Shown here piece after piece: positions 34,001 through 44,783 of a stretch of 64,000 bases of DNA. Position numbers and translations under genes: made by a program. Position 1 is the stretch's first letter. The number at the start of each line of letters is the position of its first letter. The DNA lies in contig JAWPGT010000075.1 of the NCBI GenBank assembly GCA_034638255.1, forward strand, positions 47,419-111,418, in the 5' to 3' direction. The notes beneath the pieces were generated by a model. That model saw nothing but the letters and a program-made list of their open reading frames with translations, was not told where the DNA came from and searched no databases. Source of the DNA: Coprinus comatus. Taxonomy: Eukaryota; Basidiomycota; Agaricomycetes; Agaricales; Agaricaceae.

Positions 34001-36904
34001 TAGATCTGGCTTCTTCCCTGTTACCATTTCAGTGGGAGTCTTCCATTCAAGACGTTTGATGGGAGTTCTATTGTAGCAATGAACAGCCGTGTTAAGGGCA
34101 AATTCCCACCAAGAATCTGGTAAGCATGCAGTAAGTCACATGGCTTGCGCCTTTTCCTGAAGTGTGTGGTTCAGTCTTTCTGCTCTACCGTTCTGCTGGT
34201 GAATGTGTGGTGCAGATGTCTCGTGTACTATCCCTTTTGAGTGAAGGAATTCCTCAAGTTGTTTAGAGACATATTCGCCACCATTGTCTGTCCGGATACG
34301 CTTAATCATTTTACCGAATTGCTTTTCCTCAAAGGCACAAAATTTTTCAAGTGCTGCAAAGGCATCAGATTTGGCTTGTAAAAGGAGGATCCAGGCATGG
34401 CTAGAATAATCATCATAGAATGTCATTGCCCACTTGTACTTGTGATACGAGGCAACGGGGAATTCTAGAAGATCACTATGGATCAATTCTAAAAATGACT
34501 TCGCTTGTGTCGAAGAAGGATGATGTGCATCATCGGACATTTTGCCTCGAGCACAACCATCACAAACTTGACAAGAGATAGGAATGTCGAACTCAGGTAC
34601 TTTTTCTGAGTGTTTTGGAAGTTGTCGCAATATTTCCTTTCCAGGATGCGCCAATCGACGGTGCCAAAGATCATAAACAGATAATTTGGATGCACAATAA
34701 GATAGCACCTGATTCGCAGTATAGTGACACACAATCCGAGTATGAATGTGGTGGAGTGCATCTTCTAACTCTTTGAACACAGGTATGTGTGTAGCATGCA
34801 TAAATAATTTTCCGTTTGAACGAAATATGTTGGTTCGCTTTAAATTAGACTCACTCCTCATTCCTTGCAGCCATAAGGCGCCAGGTGAAATGATTCTAGT
34901 GGAGAGAGACACTATATAATAGACCAGATACAGTGGAGTTGTTCTTGTAACTCCGTCTACTTCATGTTGAAAGAGGACTTTCCCACGGCCAGTAATGCCA
35001 ATGAGTTTGTCGTTAGCAGTTCTAACATTGCCAAACACTCCTTCCTCTAACTCGATAAAGTCGCTTATATGCTGGGTGCAATTAAAGCTAGCGCCTGAAT
35101 CAAGGAGCCAGGTAGCAGACTCTCTAGCATAATTAGGTTTTTCTTTATCTTCACAGAAGTTGCATAAGCATTCAAGATCTTTTACTGGTTCATCACCACT
35201 TTCAGGATCTCTTAAATATTTTGCCGGTAAGACAAAAGGATCACATAAGGAAACGGGAGAATCCATCGCATTTACCAAAACAGGAGAAGTTACATCAACA
35301 GTAGATAAATGAGAACTAAATGTCCGACTATAGTCCGGCAGTCCATTACGGTGCACTAGAACATTGGGTCTGATGGAGCAATTTGTTCGTCTCCCCATTT
35401 GGTGGGGGCATCTCTGGATATCCCATTTAGTAAGGAAGAAATCTTGAGAAAAGAAAGGTACATACTCATTGTACCAACCATCATTGACCTCGTAATCCGC
35501 ATCAGCTTCGTAGTCAGGATCATTCATATAGGCATCAGCCTCGGAGATCGCTTCAGGGACATCAAAAGGAGGGACATAAGAAGGAGACTCAGATCTGCAC
35601 GTGGGGGACCCAGGTGTAGAAACCGAAGATGAATTAACTTCCTCTTCAGGAAGGATGTGTGACACCATCACATCAAGCGATAGTGGAGGTGATGGAGGAC
35701 AGGGTTCAACCAAGCCGAAGCCAAGGCGAGCACCCATCTTCTCGAAGACCTCTGTCTTCTTTTTCTGATACCGGGTACAACTGACCAGGTGCCCAGCAGG
35801 GGGAAGAAGAGTAGCACGAGGAGCAGGAGGCTCAACACCATGCACGACAACTTCATCTGCAGCCTTTTTCAAGGCCACTGCCCTGAGGCGGGGATCAGTA
35901 GTCTTCATCCTCTCGACAAGAGAACGAGTGGTAGAGGGTTTGTTAGTGGGAGTCGTAAAAGACTCCAAGACAGCGGGTGACAAAATCATATCCACATTAC
36001 CGGCATCCTCTTCGGCATTGTTAGCCTTGTTGCCTCCACGTTTTCCGCGTCGATGCTTCTTCTTTTTATCCTTATCCCCCCCAGAAGCATCACCGGAACC
36101 GGAGTTCTGGGTCTGATTTGGTTTAGAACCACCAGATGATGACTTCTGTTGTTGCTGTTGTTGGGGCTGCTGAGAAGCGCCACCGGAGGATTTAGAATAG
36201 GGCTTTGCACCCTTGTAGTTTTTAATGCCGGTAGAAGCGGCACGAGAAGCAGAAGCAGCTCCACGGGAATCCCGCCAAGCACCCATAATTGCATCGGAGA
36301 CGATCTGGACCGTTAAGGTCGAAAGGGAGTTACCATATTGAATGAGGAGAGCAGCACGAGTGGCACTCCATTGAGGAGGAATGCGTGTCATTAACATCAA
36401 CACGCGGAGGATACCGGGGACGTTAATTGGGGGCGAGGCTTGCTCTAACTGTGTAAAATAGTTCCTAAAGGTGGCGATTTCCTTAGAGGGATCAGTCACA
36501 CCAGATAATCGGAACGAATCTGCAGAAGCATACAGTTCGTAAGCTGCACCTGCCAAAAAAGTGCCGTAAACTCATCTCAGGTGTGTCCAGAGATCATCTG
36601 AGGTTGTTTCACCATGCCGGAGCATGTCATTGCTCAATCGGGAATTTAGCATCCCAAGTGCAAATGCCTCACAATTATCGAGCTTTCGAATTTCATCGAC
36701 GTTCGTGGGGGGTACCATAGCAGTAGTGGCAGTTGCGGGGGAACCACCAACAGCTGCAGGCCTTGCGGCGCTGCCGTCGATCATTCTCACTACACACCAT
36801 CCATCCATGTGGATCATATTGGCAATTGACAAAACACGTGCTTCCCACACTTGGTAGTTAGCAGTGCCAGTGAGGACCGGGATCGAGGGGATCAAAGCGG
36901 CCAT
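31038..36904 (-). pseudogene. Element B Gag-Pol polyprotein, one frame with five TGA codons
   Basis: The Gag start is taken as ATG 36904 (MAALIPSIPVLTGTANYQV). Gag continues through LNSRLSNDMLRHGETTSDDL and SAYRNYFTQLEQ-type sequence (RNYFTQLEQASPPINVPG) into a Lys/Arg/Gly-rich tract (KDKKKKHRRGKRGGNK) with no CCHC knuckle. Then come protease WLLDSGASFNC, integrase (LWHRRLAHPG, CQVCDGCARGK, DLLEFP, RTDNGGEYVSKQ, HQQNGRAERLN), RT (ARLVAKGFSQVEGIDFDELF, VVYVDDVLFMGND) and RNase H (SSTEAEYMAISDCSRQ). Stops at 36572-36574, 34136-34138, 33662-33664, 33365-33367 and 31509-31511 are all TGA, and the frame is otherwise continuous. The solo LTR plus duplication (353 bp) accounts for the only phase change. 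Confidence 0.88.
32781..33128 (-). mobile_element. Solo LTR of the copia-C family inside element B
   Basis: 348 bp. Its reverse complement matches the LTRs at 44784-45131 and 49032-49379 with only a handful of differences. It is flanked by GCATC at 32776-32780 and 33129-33133. It lies between the integrase and RT segments of element B, so it inserted after B and then lost its internal part by LTR-LTR recombination. Confidence 0.93.
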
Positions 36905-37173
36905 GAGTAATGTTTGGAGATGAAAATCTACAACAAAACATGTGTCAGAACTATGAACTAAAGCTGCACTACATGCGCTATGTTCTACAGAGCTATAAGC
37001 TGCCCGTCTAACCGAGTACGGTAAGGGGTTGCATAGAGAACACTGAGTGGGTCGACGTCTTGAGCGAGCGGAACTCAGACTTCCCTCACAGGTGAATCCA
37101 GCTTCACCCTCGAGCTCTGAGCTACACGATGAGTAGTACTCGTCAAGTGCGCGTCGAGAGTCGTACAGGCTAA

Positions 37174-37188
37174 CTGGGGCCCATAACC
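37174..37188 (-). promoter_or_regulatory. Primer-binding site of element B, half-tRNA-iMet type
   Basis: Minus strand: GGTTATGGGCCCCAG directly after the 5' LTR. GGTTATGGGCCC is the reverse complement of GGGCCCATAACC, an initiator-tRNA-Met anticodon arm with its CAU anticodon. This is the primer type known for Drosophila copia, which uses a cleaved half tRNA. Confidence 0.65.
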
Positions 37189-37426
37189 TGTTAAAACAAG
37201 AGCATAGTGTATGAAACATGGTAGGTACGACTCTGGACTTACTGAGGGTGTTGGTTGTTAGTAGAAAAGGAACTGAAGTATATAATGCAGGAGTACAAGT
37301 TTATATACATATTTACAGTGGTCCGTGCGAGAATATACTAGGTCACATGATAGGGATCATGAAGATATATTCGTCAAGCGTGATGCCATACGAGAATGTC
37401 ATTGTAGAACTAATAATAGTTCAACA
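37189..37426 (-). repeat. Element B 5' LTR (238 bp)
   Basis: Partner of 30764-31001. An ATG in its last part opens the Gag frame early (37219), but the Gag-like sequence starts at 36904. Confidence 0.93.
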
Positions 37427-37433
37427 CCGCTTA

Positions 37434-37745
37434 TGTTGGAATATGACGAAGACGTAAAGTACTGAGGTGAACACCTTAGCTGAGTGTAGGATGCCACAAG
37501 TGTTGTATTCGGGTGTAAGCGGACAAGGACTACAGGACTTGTACGCGACATATATATACAACAAGTAATTCACATGTGATAACAGAAATAGACGACATGA
37601 GAAATAGAACACATGTGATAATAAAAGATTGACAGATGGGGACAACATGAGGAGGACAGGTGACAAACAGTAGCACATGGATATCATAAAGAAGTGATAA
37701 CGGGAATCAGATCTGCGAGTTTACCCCAATAATAATTCACTGACA
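37434..37745 (-). repeat. Element A 5' LTR (312 bp)
   Basis: Partner of 29801-30112. It is separated from the nested copia only by CCGCT plus TA, so the copia landed in the leader of element A. Confidence 0.92.
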
Positions 37746-37750
37746 CAAGC

Positions 37751-40659
37751 TGGTACTCACGATGTACCAAAAGATCTTGAACCCTAACCCAATTTTCATC
37801 ATCCTCAATCCATCGTTGTGTGATTCCCAATCTCAACTCAAGTTCATGTATGCGAAGGAGGTGCTTCTTGGCTAGTTCAAGGTTATGACGTCGTTCAGTT
37901 TCCTTTTTTGCAGTCGTTTGTGCATCAACCCTTTCATTGGTAACATTGAATGGTGTTGAAACAAACCACTTGCAAGAAGCTTCTAATTTCTTGCTATATA
38001 TGGCAACAAAAATTATGTTAAACGATATAAAATTTAAACCTAAGAGACTCACCTTAGATGTCAGGATTGCTCTAGACAGTCCCTAAGGTCAGCACTTCTG
38101 TGAGTTGTGGTTGGACATTATCTGTTGATTGGGACTTGTACATGATTTGCGATCTTTGTGACATCACAGTGTCACGTCACACATAGCTGAAGCGTCCTGC
38201 AGACACATGAAGACTCTCTAGTCTAATACAAGTGTCTGCAGGTGAGTAATAATAATGTTATCCTATAGTCTAGTCTAATACAAGTGTCTGCAGTACTTGC
38301 TTAATATCTCACTCATTTCTTGACCGATTCCTTTCATTCCTTCGTCGTCGCGTCCGTCTCGTCGTCCTCTACGTTCCTGCGCTTACATTAGAACATTATA
38401 TTTTTCGAGTGTTTGAAGATAGTCAATTTCATGTGACACCACAGGTGGCTCAGTCGTCCTATTCATCAGATAATTTTTCTCCTCAGAAAGCCATTGTTCA
38501 AATATGTTGTCATTGGTGATTCCATGTATGGTTTTGGCTTGTTCAAAAGTGATCTGATCCGCTAAAATCTCCTTTGCATGTTTATAGTGATTGGCCATAA
38601 ATGAACCTATGATTGCCGCGAGTGTTGAATTAAAAATAAGAATAGACAACAAAAAAAGCTCCAGTACTTACTGAGACTTTCATAGATATCAGTTTCATTG
38701 AGGTGCTGGAGGAAGTTTACAATACGTTGACGGTGATGAAAGGTGCTTGAATGTCGAGTAGAAGCCGCCAGATCATTGGTTTTTGAAAAAAGCCTTTCAG
38801 CTCCTTCGAGGTCACTGAGACCAAGGCCCTTGTGGTATGTTGCCAGATAATCCAGTTGACACATCCGATTATGGGCGTGTCCGTGGAACGACCCAATAAG
38901 GGATGTATATTGACGTTCCTTGGCCTCCTGACCAAGACCACTCCGAGAAAGTGTTTTTTGAAATCTACACCCAATGTCATATCCTACTCCTAATCTGTCA
39001 TTAAGCGTTCTGCTACTGCAAGACCATACTGTGAACTGTACAGGCACTCAACATTGACGTAATTTTAATGTATTGAAAAAACCACATACCCTTCTCCAGA
39101 ACGGATCATATCCATCAAAACAAGAATGGTTCCATGCCTACACAAGGCAACAAAGACTCCATTCTCCTCGAAAATACTCCAAGATTTACCTGTCTTTTCG
39201 CTAGACATATTCTTCCACCATTCCGAACATGGTGTATCACTGCTCTAGAGGACATTGAGATCCTCACTTAGTAGATACAAAATCTAGACTCACTGTATCA
39301 GAATTTTCGGTTGGCTCTACTGGTCGCACACCTTGTAAATCCGCTAACCACTTCTCCGCCTCTGTGTGAGGTATGTAATAATCACCAGGAACCTCTCGGT
39401 CATCTGCTAGTTCGTTGGTTACATGTGTCATCCGAATATCTCCATCATTTGTTTGGGCTAGATCATCTACTGGCTTGCGTTTGGGTATCCTCTTCAATGA
39501 GTTGTTACCATCCATCATAATTAGCATACTAAATTTCATCTCCTTTTCATCTTTCAACGAGTAAGTACAAGGGGAACATGCATGCTCCAGCCGCCATTGT
39601 GGGTGATCCCAGCCAAGTGCCTTTTGGACTCATGCATCAACTTGGACAAGAATGGCGAGGTAAACGTCCTGGCAAATGGAAAACTGTTTGCTGATATGTT
39701 GCTTATATGGTTTCTGTAGCATTTTCAATGCTTTAATTAAACAAAAAAGACAAAAAAGAAAAAAGAAAACATACACGGTGGATGTCGAGAACTGATTCAA
39801 CAAAATTCTGGATTGCTAAACGGGTGCATCGTAGTGACAGGCAGTGATACAGCTCCAAAGTACGTATAGTGATTGCTATGGTCGGGTTGTAAGGTGCACA
39901 TGGTATCAATCCATGGCCAACCAACGCAGCGGCAATTCCTTGATCACCATCAAGCAGGGGAACAGATTTCGTAGATGCACCTAATGATTATGTATATTAA
40001 ATTTTTCAGTAAAAACAGTGAATGAACTGCAACTCACCATAGGTATCAATAATTGTGATGTTGTAGTTTTCTTGTGTTACATCCGGAAGATGTATCAACG
40101 GATCTTCCATCCAGAGACCCCCTTTAGCTGTGGTAGAATTCCAGAGCAGATAACGATCTACCATGCTCTCCAACTGTTCCGAAAATCCCAAGTTGCGTCT
40201 CAAAATGCGATCCCTCCAGTCCCTTGTATCTTTTGGATGTAAAATTGGTCTTGTAAACCGTGTCAGGCTGGAAGTGTAAAGTAACTGATAGTTGGTTCAA
40301 CAATAACCCACCTATTCTTCCTTAGTTCTTGAGCAATGAGCTCTTCTATTTTGCCACCCTCATGACTCGTAATAGCAAGATCATGATCTCCTTCATCAAA
40401 GTACATCGGATTGTAATTTTCATCTTCACCTTCTATATTGTTAGCTGACCCAATATGAATTATCAGTGTGCATTTCTTTTAGAGAGCTATAGGATGTACA
40501 ACCATCATGTGAGGAGCTAGTGCCAATGTGTTCCTCGTACCGTAGTCTCTGTTTCTTCTTCCCAGACAGAGTCTCTGGTCGCTTCAGGATTCCACACTGA
40601 GTTGTGACCCGTAACTTTCGAGAGATGAGGCTTCGTGTCCTATTCTTTCCCTTATGCAT
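37751..40659 (-). pseudogene. KDZ transposase, N-terminal and central part
   Basis: The ATG is at 40659, followed by a basic N-terminus. After several introns the family sequence runs: PILHPKDTRDWRDRILRRNL, LESMVDRYLLWN; GLIPCAPYNPTIAITIRTLE and LYHCLSLRCTRLAIQ; DVYLAILVQVDA; VQKALGWDHPQWRLEHACSP; KFSMLIMMDGNNSLKRIPKR; CSEWWKNMSSEKTGKSWSIF; ENGVFVALCRHGTILVLMDM; YGLAVAERL; GVGYDIGCRFQKTL; SFHGHAHNRMCQLDYLATYH; and GLGLSDLEGAERLFSKTNDL. The DGN and YDIGC motifs are hallmarks of KDZ transposases. Defects are a TGA at 39630-39632 in VDA-VQKALG, a 1-nt loss at about 38990 before GVGYDIGC, and a solo LTR at 38059-38387. It continues at 29795 beyond element A (HREYQ joined to LALDKLEKLV). It catalyses excision and insertion of the element when intact. 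Confidence 0.88.
38059..38387 (+). mobile_element. Old solo LTR related to the copia-C family
   Basis: 329 bp, TGTCAGGATTGC...GCGCTTACA, flanked by TTAGA at 38054-38058 and 38388-38392. It is clearly diverged from the 44784 LTR throughout, while keeping the paired inner repeat (landmark AATACAAGTGTCTGCAG) and the GTGACATCAC block. It is an older insertion in the transposase gene than copia C. Confidence 0.9.
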
Positions 40660-42057
40660 GATTTCAGTACTGAGTGTGGGCAGAAGACTCTGACCAACTG
40701 TGACGCTCTGATGTTGTCACATGTTTATAACATGGTACAACATATTGAAGTCACAAAGACTGAGCCTTATTGGCTTGTATATCTAATGATTTTGGCTGTC
40801 TATGATCCTGTATTACCATTAACCTACATGATCACATTATATAAAAGCCACATCTTCAGAATTGGCCTTGTTCTGTGCATTTCAAAGGTAATGCGGTCCA
40901 TTGATCTAAGTGAGAATGACATGAATTTAAAAGAAGTAGTAGCATACAAAATGTGTGTGCATATGCCACATATAAGTACCTATCTTAAAAGGAATCGATT
41001 TAGTGATCAATACTTGTGTGTGTATTACTGTAATACCCCAAGATGCTCCATATTCTAGAAATCATTTTTTGACATAAAACATATGGCAAAAATCAGTCCA
41101 TATTATACAATTTTGAGTGTCTTGCCTTCGGAACATCATATTTACTATCTTACAAGGTTTATCTCTCATTTTTATATAGGTTGGTCATACGGTACCATGA
41201 TGTTGCCTGTGAAATGACGATATGGCAGTAGGACTGAGAGTTGGATTAGGATCATACCTGGCGACCAAGTGGCAAAATTCAAAATTGCCCTACACTCAGG
41301 AAGCAAGGCATATATTTATACCAACGATCTCATAGTATTTGAATATGCAGTCCATATCCCTTCAATGTTACTCTATCCTTTACAAATCAACATTTAGTGT
41401 AAAAGTTGATTAAACTGTACCATTTATATAATACAAAATATTTACTCTATGAGTTTGAGAGTCTGTGAGGATGTTATGAATGATATTTATAGCAGAAATA
41501 AAATATTGGTATAGAGGTAAATTCCCTGAATAGTGTCAAGGAGTCAAAATGAATCTGAAGAGAGATGTGGTTACACCGAGAGCAAATTTGAAGACTAAAT
41601 CTTCGTAAACACGTGTATTCAAAGATAAACACTTGTATATTATTTTCCAGAGCATCCGAGGGCGAAAGGTGTCCATACCAATACCATAATATCATTATGA
41701 TAAAAACGGCGGGAAGAGGCGGGATGGGGCAGGACATCGCGCTTTTCTTATCATTACCATATTAGGAATTTTCACGCCAGCGCTCTAGCTATATTAGTCT
41801 GATCCTGTCTGATCCATCAAGGAACTTGACATGTTCTGTTCATGCTCGTGTGGGGTTTGACAGCTTCTGTCATCACATAATTCATTATACCTATTTAAAC
41901 CTACGACGGCAACACTGCATCACTGACCAGCAACAACTCAAAAATCATACAAGGCCAACCACAAGAAATTACATTTATCTTTTGTAAGCAAGAATACACA
42001 AAGATAATAGTCCAAGAAATAGCACATTGTCTACAGCAGCCTATAGGATGATTATAT
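40660..42057. other. AT-rich spacer inside the KDZ element
   Basis: It lies between the transposase start (-) and the RNase H1-N-like gene. A 134-codon plus-strand frame at 40654-41058 has no recognisable family, so I do not call it. No TET/JBP-like gene was seen here. Confidence 0.4.
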
Positions 42058-42567
42058 TTACAATGGGATACAAACTTGCAAATTCATAGAAAGTTTGACA
42101 AAAGTAGCCTGAGCATCGGCCTCATCTGCACATTTCACAACGTAACCAATCACGTCATCTCCAGCAACGGCAGCTGCAGTTTCACTAGAGTGTCTTGAGT
42201 TCATGTAAAATATACTGATTTTTGGGACGGTACTTACATGCCAAAGTAGATACCCGGTTTAGGAGCGACAGGTACTACATACCAAGCGCAATCGTCAGGT
42301 GGTGAAATAGGTGGAACAGGCTGGTGCCTCTTCAATGCTGGAGCCGGGGAAGGGTAACAAAATTCTCGTATTTGACCTACCATAAACATATCAGTAAAAA
42401 GTGCGTTCGCTTCTGCAACGCTGGAACACTGAATCATGTGTGCCTCAGGACTAGACCCAGCCGCCCGTCTTGCTGTTGTCCTGGGAAAAAATATGAATGT
42501 TCACAATGAGTCGATGACGTGGAACAGATGTGTTTACTTACTTTCCCCTCATCAGGAAATTGCACAT
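42058..42567 (-). CDS. Small protein with RNase H1 N-terminal (viroplasmin)-like domain, KDZ cargo 1
   Basis: Three exons on the minus strand: 42567-42542 (26 bp, MCNFLMRGK), 42480 to about 42238, and about 42185 to the TAA at 42058. The product is about 130 aa. It contains CAWYVVPVAPKPGIYFGI, the beta-strand start of an RNase H1 N-terminal/viroplasmin fold, and after the intron VIGYVVKCADEADAQATFVK, the end of the fold with its acidic-Ala helix. An upstream stretch (SSPEAHMIQCSSVAEANALF) looks like the end of a second such domain, so the gene may be N-terminally cut. The domain binds RNA/DNA hybrids or dsRNA in RNase H1; here no catalytic RNase H domain follows. The splice position matches the cargo gene at 44504-50088. 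Confidence 0.55.
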
Positions 42568-42959
42568 TTGCTTGGGTCTACCTTAGGGTTGCTTAGACTA
42601 CTTGTTGTACTTGTACATCCTTGGTGAAAAATGTCCCAAGGTACTCTGAGGAGCTTTTTAGTTCCAAGTTAGGTCAAGGATAGAACCAAGTAAATCCTCA
42701 AGCTTTACTTGCTCACGAAAAATGTTAAACTTTAGTTTACATTATTAACACTATTTGTTTTTGTTCTGATCAATGATTATTGATCATCACATATGTTTTG
42801 AAACTTTTGATGTTATCAAATTTGGACTTTGCAAAAAAAGCGGATGAGTGTGACATCCTACTCTCCTTGTCACACATCACTCACTCCACGTCACATCCCA
42901 ATGGCAACAATCTCACGAGATCATAATACCTCTGCCACATCATTACATCCCTATTCACT
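42568..42959. other. Spacer inside the KDZ element
   Basis: The stretch at about 42610-42670 (CCTTGGTGAAAAATGTCCC, CAAGGTACTCTGAGGAGC) resembles the reverse complement of 44390-44440, hinting at a small inverted-repeat element around 42.6-44.5 kb. Otherwise nothing. Confidence 0.3.
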
Positions 42960-44080
42960 CAATTCCTAACAAAATCTCACGTTTTTAGGCTCTCTAGAAT
43001 CGTCTCACCGTTTTGCTTCGAATGACGGCGGTTACGCGTCGCGTGGTTTAGTACTTGTACTATAACAGCCACTTTATTGAACAAGGTAAGCATACAATGT
43101 TTTTGGTCTGTTGTACTCATTTCATCACGCTTTGGCACGCGTCTTGGCTCTTTGGAACCGGCTCTTTTTTCCGCTTCGAACAAGCTTAGCCACACGTGCT
43201 ATGGTCTAATTCTCATGGTATGGCATGAATAATATTGGTATGTCATCACTCTGTAGTATCCTGAGGCTGTCTCACTCATTTCTTCACATAGAGACATTTA
43301 CCTAGGCTCGTTTAGACCATTCGTAACTCCTCCATGACTGACCGAAGTTGATTGCGCTGTGGGGAAGGATTGGAGGTGTAGTGAGCAATACTCTGGTACT
43401 AGGTCCCAGGTGAGTCACTCTAACTAAATATGTAATATTTCGCTTGATACATGTTTAATCCTTATGATTTTAGGCTCATTACAACCGTCTTGACGACGCC
43501 GTCCGAACAGTGCCATCCGCACTCCGCACTACCCAAAACTCCGGTGCCGACACACTCCTCTCTGGTGAGTTACCATATATGTTCCTCCCCAACTAAATAT
43601 TTAATATGTCACTCAATATCTATGCACTCCTTTTGTATCTAGACTCATTAAAATCACCTAAATGACGCCGTTCGAACGATACCATTTACACTGCACACTG
43701 TCCAAAACCCCTGTGCCGACATGCACACATCTCTGGTAAGTTACCACATATGTTCCTCCCCAACGAAATAACTGATATATCATTCAATATCTGTGCACTC
43801 CTCCTGTACTTAGGTTCGTTAAAACCGTCTAAACGGCGTTGTTACAACGATACTATCCGCACCACGTACCCCTCAAAACTCATGTACCGACATGCAGATC
43901 TTTGGTAAGTTACTATATATATATTACTCTCCAACTAAATAACTAATAACTCGCCCATTTCTTATCCAATCCTTTTGTGTTTAGGCTCGTTATAACCACA
44001 TTAACCGCCCCTTTCCAACGCTGGTACTCGCACGCCGTACGGTCGAGTATCGTGCTTCGTGTGATGTGATCTTTGTAACA
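42960..44080 (+). repeat. Degenerate tandem repeat with splice-site-like unit boundaries
   Basis: Units start with GGT[A/G]AGT at 43409, 43564, 43735 and 43914 (155, 171 and 179 bp). Each contains CTCC(C)CAACTAAATA, a pyrimidine stretch ending in TAG or TAGG, then GCTC(G/A)TTA...ACCGTC and a GTGCCGACA-type segment. Weaker copies of the TAGGCTC...CGTC block occur near 42987 and 43293. Every unit thus resembles an exon of about 95-100 bp plus an intron with GT and AG. The 'exons' share no open frame across copies. Confidence 0.6.
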
Positions 44081-44503
44081 CATCATCCAAGGTTCGCTTT
44101 TTCTCTCCATTTTATGTTAATAATTACTTATTTCACTATTACAGTCTCTATGCTGATACAAAGGTATAAGAATGTATTAATACTGTAGACTAAGTTAGTA
44201 TATCACATGTATTATTACAACTTCAATGATATTTTTTTTATTGTCCTTATTCCCTTACTTGGTGTGACCTTGAGAGTACTTGAATTATCCCGAAAATGCA
44301 AATAAAATCCTGTAAAATATAATTACAAGGTAGAAAAGTAACTTTTATGTGCTGTCCAAGTACGTTCAAAGCTATTCAAGTACACCCAAGTTAGAGGGAC
44401 CTACTTGGAGCTCCTTGGGACAAATTTTCCAAGGAACTCCAAGGATAATTTTACTCTTCTTTGAATTCTATTGGGGTGTACTTGGAGCTCCTTGGATGCC
44501 TTT
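44081..44503. other. Spacer with repeated TACTTGGAGCTCCTTGG motif
   Basis: TACTTGGAGCTCCTTGG occurs at about 44403 and 44480, with inverted relatives (CCAAGGAACTCCAAGG, CAAGTACCTCCAAGG) between and after them. It may be the end of a small non-autonomous DNA element. No gene. Confidence 0.35.
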
Positions 44504-44783
44504 CTAAGTAACTTCAAGTACCTCCAAGGACATGCGCGAAATCCTGATGCTGTAAACACCAGTAGCTGCACCACATGTAACTAGCCACCACATGACGTTG
44601 TCATCACTACTTCCGCGCTGAGATTGAGTGTGGACTAGAGCCCAAGAGCTCCCTGGGTTGGATGATGACGGTGGTGGTTGACTTGCACTCCGAGTCGGAG
44701 TTGGTGAGCTAGTCACTGGGTAACGAGAATAGGGGGGTGGAGAAGTGATGAACTGCCGATGGGGTTAATATGTGTACTGGGAC
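44504..44783 (-). pseudogene. KDZ cargo 2, 3' end beyond the copia insertion
   Basis: Directly past the GGGAC duplication the coding frame of the 49380-50088 segment continues (PGPSTHINPIGSSSLL). After a 1-nt change at about 44750 it reads a Ser/Pro/Thr-rich segment (TSSPTPTRSASQPPPSSSNP) and a hydrophobic end (VMWWLVTCGAATGVYSI) to a stop at 44504. The hydrophobic stretch could be a membrane anchor. Confidence 0.5.

Larger units (their letters stand above)
30764..37426 (-). mobile_element. Ty1/copia retrotransposon (element B), 6.66 kb, inside element A
   Basis: 238-bp LTRs at 30764-31001 and 37189-37426 (plus-strand ends TGTTAAAACA...GTTCAACA) with CCGCT duplications at 30759-30763 and 37427-37431. 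The 5' LTR is the right one. The primer site GGTTATGGGCCC follows it on the minus strand, and a polypurine tract CAGGGGAG precedes the 3' LTR. The LTRs differ at five sites (about 2%). One solo LTR of another family is inserted at 32781-33128. Coding potential is a single frame broken only by TGA codons. Confidence 0.92.
29801..37745 (-). mobile_element. Short gag-only LTR retrotransposon (element A), 1.28 kb without its own insertion
   Basis: Two 312-bp LTRs (29801-30112 and 37434-37745; plus-strand ends TGTTGGAATA...CTGACA) have CAAGC duplications at 29796-29800 and 37746-37750. After removal of the copia element at 30764-37426 the internal part is only about 650 bp, with one Gag-like ORF on the minus strand and a polypurine tract (AGGAGGGTG). 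No protease, RT or integrase is present, so it must be mobilised in trans. The LTRs differ at about three sites. The arrangement is like the TR-GAG elements described in plants. Confidence 0.85.

Noticed and set aside
36572..37219. Gag of element B starting at ATG 37219
   Set aside because: This start lies within the LTR and the frame then crosses the primer site; the Gag-like sequence begins at ATG 36904.
40654..41058. 134-codon plus-strand ORF upstream of the KDZ transposase
   Set aside because: AT-rich, no recognisable domain, no splice context and no second copy; probably chance.
40660..44503. A TET/JBP dioxygenase gene as KDZ cargo
   Set aside because: Such genes accompany KDZ elements in basidiomycetes, but I found no HxD...H iron-binding pattern or other trace here.
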